A stretch of 64,000 nucleotides of DNA from assembly GCF_001295925.1 (NCBI RefSeq), contig NZ_LJHQ01000003.1, forward strand, positions 463,171 to 527,170. Direction: 5' to 3'. Shown here piece after piece: positions 58,678-64,000 of this stretch. The position numbers and the translations under genes are program-made. A model generated the notes under the pieces. The model had not been told where the DNA came from. It saw nothing but the letters and a program-made list of their open reading frames with translations, and did no database searches. Source of the DNA: Allobosea sp. AAP35. Its GTDB lineage: Bacteria > Pseudomonadota > Alphaproteobacteria > Rhizobiales > Beijerinckiaceae. Each line of letters opens with the position of its first letter. Position 1 is the stretch's first letter.

Positions 58678-58971
58678 GTGTCACGGCCCTGCCGCTTCGC
58701 GCCGCCCGCGGAGAACGATCTCGAAGACATCGCGCTTTTCATCGCTGCTGACAGTCCCCGGCGGGCCTTGTCCTTTGTGGCCGAACTCCGGGCCCATTGC
58801 GCCAGGATCGTCGATCAGCCGGAAGCCTATCCGCTGCGCGAGGAATACGGAGCGGGCATTCGGATCACCGTCCACGGCCGCTATCTGATTTTTCATGCGA
58901 TCCGTGACGATGCCCTTGTCATCGAACGCATCCTGCACGGCGCGCGTCATCTCGACTGGGTGCGACTTTAA
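58678..58971 (+). CDS. parE: ParE-family toxin
   Basis: RelE/ParE-fold toxin of 97 residues from a GTG start directly after the parD stop. It shows the family pattern P-P-A-E-N-D-L-E-D-I-A, P-L-R-E-E-Y-G, and a C-terminal R-H-L-D-W. ParE toxins poison DNA gyrase, so the target here is inferred. It lies 103 bases upstream of imuA on the same strand. Confidence 0.88.
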   Translation: MSRPCRFAPPAENDLEDIALFIAADSPRRALSFVAELRAHCARIVDQPEAYPLREEYGAGIRITVHGRYLIFHAIRDDALVIERILHGARHLDWVRL

Positions 58972-59038
58972 GCACAGGGCACGGCCGGCTCTCTCGGTTC
59001 TCAAGGGGCAACTCCGACTCGCCTTTCCGCCAGGGCTC

Positions 59039-59064
59039 GTTCTATAAAAGAACAAATACAGAAC
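59039..59064 (+). promoter_or_regulatory. LexA box array before imuA
   Basis: GTTC-N7-GAAC-N7-GAAC. The right pair GAAC-AAATACA-GAAC (59050-59064) is an exact SOS box, and a further GTTC half-site (59039-59042) is in phase. The box ends ten bases before the imuA ATG, so the transcript leader must be very short or the box lies in the leader. Confidence 0.8.
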
Positions 59065-59074
59065 ATGAGCTCTC

Positions 59075-59965
59075 ATGCGCACCAGACCCGACCCTTTGGC
59101 CCTGGCCGATCTGCGCCGCCACCTCGCGCAGGCTGCGTTGCGCTGTGCGCCCGTCGCGGTGGGGCAGGTGAGCTTCGGCGCAGCCGGGCTCGACGATGTG
59201 CTGGGCGGCGGCATCGCCCGCGCCGCTCTGCACGAGGTCTATGCCCCCGCCACGGCCGATCTTGCGGCGGCGACCGGGTTCGCGGTCGGGCTGGCGATCC
59301 GGGCGGCCGGGACACGCCCGATTCTCTGGGTCCGACAGGATGTCGTCGATGCCGAGGTCGGCCGGCTGCATCCGCCGGGGCTGACCGAACTCGGGCTCGA
59401 CCCCGCCCGTATCCTGCTGGTGCGGGCGCGCGATGCCGAGGGCGTGCTGCGGGCCGGGGCCGAGGCCGCCCGCTGCCCGGCGCTGGGGGCGGTGCTGATC
59501 GAGCCCTGGGGCATGCCGCGCCACCTCGACCTGACCGCGAGCCGGCGTCTTGCGCTGGCGGCGGAGGGCTCTGGCGCGACGACGCTTGTGCTGCGCGCCG
59601 CCGTGGCGCCGCAGCCGAGCGCGGCCTCGACCCGCTGGCAGGTTTCCTCCCTGCCGTCGCGGGCGCTGGAGGCCAATGCGCCGGGCGATCCGGCTTTCAG
59701 TGTGAGGCTGCTGCGCCATCGCGGCGGCCTGAGTGAGTGTGAGTGGCGTGTGGAGTGGAGCCGTGACCGACAATCTTTCCAGGAGTGCGCTTTCCAGGAG
59801 CGCGACGTTCGAGACCGCCAGGCCGAAGCCGGCCGTGACGCCAGCCCCCCGCAGCCCAGAGCCAGCCCCGATGCCACGCCGCTATCTCGCCCTGTGGTTC
59901 CCTTTCCTGCCGACCGACCGGCTGCGGCGGGAGGGGCGGATCCCCGCGTCCGGCGGGCCGGCTGA
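59075..59965 (+). CDS. imuA: ImuA, RecA-like mutasome component
   Basis: First gene of the SOS mutagenesis cassette; ImuA is a RecA-fold-related accessory protein required for translesion synthesis by ImuB/DnaE2. The 296 residues start L-A-D-L-R-R-H-L, then F-G-A-A-G-L-D-D-V-L-G-G-G-I-A-R-A-A-L-H-E-V, which is the family core. Residues beyond ~215 form a charged, low-complexity tail that overlaps imuB by 95 bases. Confidence 0.88.
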   Translation: MRTRPDPLALADLRRHLAQAALRCAPVAVGQVSFGAAGLDDVLGGGIARAALHEVYAPATADLAAATGFAVGLAIRAAGTRPILWVRQDVVDAEVGRLHPPGLTELGLDPARILLVRARDAEGVLRAGAEAARCPALGAVLIEPWGMPRHLDLTASRRLALAAEGSGATTLVLRAAVAPQPSAASTRWQVSSLPSRALEANAPGDPAFSVRLLRHRGGLSECEWRVEWSRDRQSFQECAFQERDVRDRQAEAGRDASPPQPRASPDATPLSRPVVPFPADRPAAAGGADPRVRRAG

Positions 59966-61412
59966 CGCGCCGCTGGTCGTCTTCGCCACGGTGCGCAACG
60001 CGCTTCGGCTGGTCGATTGCGACCAGCGCGCGCAGGCGCTCGGCCTGACGCGGGGACTGACGCTGGCCGATGCGCGTGCCCGGATTCCGTCTCTCATCGC
60101 CATTGAGGCCGAACCCGAGGCCGATGAGGCTTTCCTGGTCAGGCTGGCGGCCTTCTGCGACCGCTTCACGCCGCTCGTCGCGCTCGACCAGCCTTACGGG
60201 CTGCTGCTTGACATCACCGGCTGCGCCCATCTCTTCGGCGGCGAGGCGGCGCTTCAGGCCATGATCGGGCGCTGGATGAAGAATGGCGGGCTCGACCTGC
60301 GCTGCGCCATCGCCGGCACGCCGGAGGCCGCCCATGCCCTGTCGCGTTTTGGGGCCGGCGGCATCGTGCCGGTGGGAGAGGACGAAGCCTGGCTCCGGCC
60401 GCTGCCGGTCGCGGCGCTGGGCCTCCCCCCGGATACCGTGATCGCCCTGTCGCGCGCCGGGCTGAAGACGCTGGCCGACCTTGCCGTGCGCCCGTCCATG
60501 GCCCTGTCGGCCCGCTTCGGCGCGGAAATCGGGACGCGGCTGCGGCGCACGCTCGGTTACGAGGATGTGCGCATCACCCCCTTGCGTCCGCCGCCGGCCT
60601 GCGTCGTCGAGCGGCATTTCGCCGAACCCATGCTCGATGCGCAGGGGCTGGAGGAGGTCGTGACCCGGCTGATCGCGGAGGCCGCGCGCGTGCTGGAGCA
60701 GCGCGGCGAGGGCGGGCGCGCTTTCGAGATCCATTTCTTCCGGACGGACGGGGCGGTGAGGCGGCTTTTCCTCGAAACCGGACGTCCCAGCCGCGATGCC
60801 AAAGCCATTCTCAGGCTTTACCGCGAGCGCATCGACGCCCTGGCCGATCCGCTCGATCCCGGCTTCGGTTTCGACGCGGTCCGGCTCGCCGTCCCGGTTT
60901 GCGAACCGCTGAACGAGGCGCAGCAGACGCTCGACCGGCGGGCCGTCGAGGACGAGGCGGTCGCCGATCTGGTCGATCGGCTGGTCGCGCGTTTCGGCCG
61001 CGACCGGGTGCTGCGCTTCGTGGTGCAGGACACCCATGATCCGCGCCGGGAGGCGAGGGCGGTCCCCGTCGCGGCTGCGGTTTCCGGCATTGCCTGGCCC
61101 GCCCCGCTGCCCAATGAACCGCCGACCCGCCCGCTTCAACTGTTCGAGCCGCCCCAGCCGGTCGAGACCCTGGCCGAGGTGCCCGACGGTCCGCCGCTGC
61201 GGTTCCGGTGGCGGCGCGTGCTGCACGAGATCGCTCGCGCCGAGGGTCCTGAACGCATCGCGCCGGAATGGTGGCGCGACGGGCCGCAGCCGCCGCTGCG
61301 CGACTATTACCGCGTCGAGGATGCGCAGGGACGCCGCTTCTGGATCTTTCGGGCCGGCCTGTACGAGGGCGGCGAGCCGCCGCGCTGGTTCCTGCACGGT
61401 CTCTTCGCATGA
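59871..61412 (+). CDS. imuB: ImuB, Y-family polymerase homologue
   Basis: Adaptor of the mutasome that recruits DnaE2 and the beta clamp. The 513 residues start P-R-R-Y-L-A-L-W-F-P-F-L, a Y-family fold whose catalytic acids appear lost: no D-x-D near the start, and A-L-D-Q in place of S-x-D-E before L-L-L-D-I-T-G-C. A C-terminal segment Q-L-F-E-P-P-Q-P resembles a clamp-binding motif. It overlaps dnaE2 by four bases. Confidence 0.92.
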   Translation: MPRRYLALWFPFLPTDRLRREGRIPASGGPADAPLVVFATVRNALRLVDCDQRAQALGLTRGLTLADARARIPSLIAIEAEPEADEAFLVRLAAFCDRFTPLVALDQPYGLLLDITGCAHLFGGEAALQAMIGRWMKNGGLDLRCAIAGTPEAAHALSRFGAGGIVPVGEDEAWLRPLPVAALGLPPDTVIALSRAGLKTLADLAVRPSMALSARFGAEIGTRLRRTLGYEDVRITPLRPPPACVVERHFAEPMLDAQGLEEVVTRLIAEAARVLEQRGEGGRAFEIHFFRTDGAVRRLFLETGRPSRDAKAILRLYRERIDALADPLDPGFGFDAVRLAVPVCEPLNEAQQTLDRRAVEDEAVADLVDRLVARFGRDRVLRFVVQDTHDPRREARAVPVAAAVSGIAWPAPLPNEPPTRPLQLFEPPQPVETLAEVPDGPPLRFRWRRVLHEIARAEGPERIAPEWWRDGPQPPLRDYYRVEDAQGRRFWIFRAGLYEGGEPPRWFLHGLFA

Positions 61413-64000
61413 TTCAAACTGTGAACGCTTACGCCGAACTCGTTGCCGCGACGAATTTTTCCTTCCTGCGCGGGGCATCGCCGGGCCCCAACCTGCTGCT
61501 CACCGCGCTGCTGCTGGGGCATCGCGGCATCGGCATCGCCGATCGCAACACGGTGGCCGGCGTGGTCCGGGTCTGGACCGCGCTGCGGGATCTCAAGGAC
61601 GGGCTGTCGCCGGTCGAGAAGATGAAGGAGGGCGACAGCCCCGGCGAGCAGGTCTGGGTCGAGAACCCGGTCTTTTCCGGCCTCGGTCTCACCCCCGCTG
61701 AAATCCAGGCCATGGTCGGGTCGTTCAGGCTCGTCGTCGGCAGCCGCCTCGTCTTTGCCGACGGCACGCCCGACATCGTCGTCTACCCCGCCAACCGCGC
61801 CGGCTGGGGCCGCCTTTGCCGTCTGCTGAGCCAGGGCAATCTGAGGGCCGGCAAGGGCAGGTGCGTCCTGCATGGCGAGGATCTGCTGTCGGATGCGCGC
61901 GATCTTTTGCTCATCGTCATGCCAGGCCCGCGGCTGGAGGCGCTGCCGGCCCTGCTGGCGCGTCTCGACGAGGCCGCGCCGGGCGCGGTCTGGCTCGGCG
62001 CCAGCATGCATCGCAAGGGCGACGACCGCCGCAGGCTCGCCCGTCTGAAAGCCATCGCAGCCTGGACCCGCACGCCGCTGCTGGCCACCAACGACGTGCT
62101 CTATGATGCGCCCGAACAGCGAGATCTGCAGGATCTGCTGACCTGCATCCGCGAAGGCGTCACCATCGACAGGGCCGGTCGCCTGCTCGAGGCCAATGCC
62201 GAGCGTCATCTCAAGACCGGGCGGGAAATGGCGCGGCTGTTCAGCGATGCGCCCGAGGCGATCGCCGAGATCGACCATCTGCTGAGCCGCATCGATTTCG
62301 ATCTCGGCCAGCTTCGCTACGAATATCCCGATGAGCCGGTGCCTCCCGGCTGGACGCCGCAGGGCTGGCTGACGGAACTGGTGCGGCGGCGGTCGCAGAT
62401 CCGCTACCCCGACGGCGTCCCCGCCAAGGTCCAGGCCCTGATCGACAAGGAACTCGCCCTGATCGAGACGCTCGACTATGCGCGCTACTTCCTGACCATC
62501 CGCCAGATCGTCGATTTCGCCGAGAACAAGGGCATTCTCTGTCAGGGCCGGGGCTCCGCCGCCAATTCGGCCGTCTGCTTCGTGCTCGGTATCACCGCGG
62601 TCGATCCCGCCGAAAGCGACGTGCTGTTCGAGCGCTTCATCTCGACCCAGCGCCGCGAGCCGCCCGATATCGACGTTGATTTCGAGCATGAGCGGCGCGA
62701 GGAGGTGATCCAGTGGATCTATGCGCAATATGGCCGCCACCGCGCCGGCATCGCCGCGACCGTGATCCGCTACCGCCCGCGCAGCGCCATCCGTGACATC
62801 GGCAAGGCGCTCGGCCTCACCGAGGACGTCACGGCCAAGCTGGCCTCGACGCAATGGGGCTCCTGGGGCAGCGAGATCGCCGATGCCCATATCCGCCAGG
62901 CGGGGCTTGATCCGGACAATCCGTCGATCGCGCGCGCCGTGCGCTTCGCCCAGCGCCTGCTGCTGTTTCCCCGCCATCTCTCGCAGCATGTCGGCGGCTT
63001 CGTACTGGCGCGCGGCCGCCTCGACGAGATGGTGCCGATCGGCAACGCTGCCATGGACGACCGCACCTTCCTCGAATGGGACAAGGACGACATCGACGCG
63101 CTCAGGCTGATGAAGATCGACGTGCTCGCATTGGGCATGCTGACCTGCATCCGCAAGGCCTTCGATCTGCTCAGGCATCACGAAGGCCTGGATTTAGGCC
63201 TCGCCGACGTACCCCGGGACGATGGCCCGACCTACGACATGCTCTGCAAGGGGCACTCGCTCGGCGTCTTCCAGGTCGAGAGCCGGGCGCAGATGAACAT
63301 GCTGCCGCGGCTGAAGCCGCGCATCCTCTACGACCTCGTCATCCAGGTCGCGATCGTTCGTCCGGGCCCGATCCAGGGCGACATGGTGCATCCTTATCTG
63401 CGCCGCCGGGCCGGGCTGGAGGAGGTCACCTATCCCTCGCCCGCGCCCGAGCATGGTCCCGCCGACGAGCTCAAGCAGGTGCTGGTCAAGACCTTCGGCG
63501 TGCCGCTCTTCCAGGAGCAGGCGATGAAGCTCGCCATGGTCGCGGCGAAGTTCTCGGACATCGAGGTCAACGGCTTGCGCAAGGCGATGGCGACCTTCCG
63601 CAATGACGGCTCGATCGGCAATTACGAGGCGCTGATGGTCGAGCGCATGGTCGCGCGCGGCTATGAGCGCAGCTTCGCCCAGCGCTGCTTCGACCAGATC
63701 AAGGGTTTCGGCAGCTACGGCTTTCCCGAGAGCCACGCCGCCTCCTTCGCCAAGCTGGTCTACATTTCTTCCTGGCTCAAGAAGCACCACCCGGCCGCCT
63801 TCGCCTGCGCGCTTTTGAACGCGCAGCCGATGGGCTTCTACGCGCCGGCCCAGATCGTGCGCGAGGCGCAGGAGATCGGCGGCGTCGAGCCACGCGCCGT
63901 GGATGTGAATTTCAGTTTCTGGGACAATGGGTTGGAGCCTGGGGATGGCGAGCCGCTCATTCCGTCCCCCCGCTTGCGGTGGGGAGGGCTAGGGTGGGGG
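61409..64000 (+). CDS. dnaE2: DnaE2 error-prone polymerase (partial, runs off window)
   Basis: Catalytic polymerase of the SOS mutasome, with ImuA and ImuB. The open frame continues to the edge (864 codons seen), and the ATG overlaps the imuB stop. The PHP domain is degenerate at its start (A-T-N-F-S-F-L-R-G-A-S, no H-x-H-x-H). The catalytic acids are intact in P-P-D-I-D-V-D-F-E-H near residue 420. From about residue 846 the frame reads E-P-L-I-P-S-P-R-L-R-W-G-G-L-G-W-G, encoded by a GC-rich palindromic stretch that looks like an intergenic repeat, not polymerase sequence. Confidence 0.93.
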   Translation, partial: MIQTVNAYAELVAATNFSFLRGASPGPNLLLTALLLGHRGIGIADRNTVAGVVRVWTALRDLKDGLSPVEKMKEGDSPGEQVWVENPVFSGLGLTPAEIQAMVGSFRLVVGSRLVFADGTPDIVVYPANRAGWGRLCRLLSQGNLRAGKGRCVLHGEDLLSDARDLLLIVMPGPRLEALPALLARLDEAAPGAVWLGASMHRKGDDRRRLARLKAIAAWTRTPLLATNDVLYDAPEQRDLQDLLTCIREGVTIDRAGRLLEANAERHLKTGREMARLFSDAPEAIAEIDHLLSRIDFDLGQLRYEYPDEPVPPGWTPQGWLTELVRRRSQIRYPDGVPAKVQALIDKELALIETLDYARYFLTIRQIVDFAENKGILCQGRGSAANSAVCFVLGITAVDPAESDVLFERFISTQRREPPDIDVDFEHERREEVIQWIYAQYGRHRAGIAATVIRYRPRSAIRDIGKALGLTEDVTAKLASTQWGSWGSEIADAHIRQAGLDPDNPSIARAVRFAQRLLLFPRHLSQHVGGFVLARGRLDEMVPIGNAAMDDRTFLEWDKDDIDALRLMKIDVLALGMLTCIRKAFDLLRHHEGLDLGLADVPRDDGPTYDMLCKGHSLGVFQVESRAQMNMLPRLKPRILYDLVIQVAIVRPGPIQGDMVHPYLRRRAGLEEVTYPSPAPEHGPADELKQVLVKTFGVPLFQEQAMKLAMVAAKFSDIEVNGLRKAMATFRNDGSIGNYEALMVERMVARGYERSFAQRCFDQIKGFGSYGFPESHAASFAKLVYISSWLKKHHPAAFACALLNAQPMGFYAPAQIVREAQEIGGVEPRAVDVNFSFWDNGLEPGDGEPLIPSPRLRWGGLGWG
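63966..64000. repeat. GC-rich palindrome inserted in frame in dnaE2
   Basis: CCCCCCGC, two bases, GCGGTGGGG followed by AGGG, then more G-rich sequence to the window edge. The composition and palindrome are those of dispersed intergenic repeats, but the reading frame of dnaE2 passes through it without a stop. The far end is not visible. Confidence 0.45.

Noticed and set aside
59065..59067. ATG directly after the LexA box as an imuA start
   Set aside because: It is out of frame with the ImuA core (ten bases from the in-frame ATG at 59075).

Overview
The window is 64 kb of GC-rich, gene-dense chromosome from an alphaproteobacterium, most likely of the Hyphomicrobiales (Bosea/Methylobacterium-like; this placement is inference). 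The grounds are: a short (~440-residue) ProRS; LpxI instead of LpxH; an RpsB with a C-terminal helix-hairpin-helix extension; the gene order rpsB-tsf-pyrH-frr-uppS-cdsA-dxr-rseP-bamA-lpxD-fabZ-lpxA-lpxI-lpxB; trpG-trpD-trpC-moaC-moeA-lexA; an imuA-imuB-dnaE2 mutasome; and LexA boxes of the alphaproteobacterial GTTC-N7-GTTC form. I saw no rRNA, tRNA, CRISPR array, prophage or insertion sequence.

Layout. 1-4.5 kb: lptG (cut by the window edge) and lptF on the minus strand, divergent from pepA-holC-lipoprotein. 4.5-8.3 kb: an aldo/keto reductase and a divergent TetR regulator sharing a compact control region, then an ABC-F ATPase. 8.5-15 kb: a tiny membrane ORF, a chemoreceptor, coaD, proS and the LolC/E-LolD lipoprotein-release transporter. 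15-18.8 kb: an apparently LexA-controlled 36-residue membrane protein, then dnaE1. 18.9-20.8 kb: an FkbM-type methyltransferase and a diguanylate cyclase. 21-36.3 kb: the translation, isoprenoid, phospholipid, outer-membrane and lipid A block. 36.5-47 kb: gltA, gltX, comEC, lexA, and the molybdopterin and tryptophan genes. 47-53 kb: an accessory stretch with a HerA-like ATPase, YARHG protein, ceramidase-like membrane protein, Asp/Glu/hydantoin racemase, ABC exporter and two small orphan proteins. 53.3-58.3 kb: an amidohydrolase, a GntR regulator and an NMT1/SsuA-type ABC importer, probably one uptake-and-catabolism locus of unknown substrate. 58.4-64 kb: a ParD/ParE toxin-antitoxin pair, then imuA-imuB-dnaE2 running off the end.

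The unifying signal is the SOS response. Three GTTC-N7-GTTC boxes occur in promoter regions: before lexA, before imuA-imuB-dnaE2, and inside the -35/-10 spacer of a promoter for the 36-residue single-span membrane protein just upstream of dnaE1. The last resembles, in size, topology and control, the SOS-induced small division inhibitors known from Caulobacter (SidA), and is the best candidate for an undescribed function here. Other points of interest are a GC-rich palindrome read in frame within dnaE2, the paired operators and probable leaderless start in the aldo/keto reductase-TetR control region, and an amidohydrolase whose expected catalytic acids are replaced.
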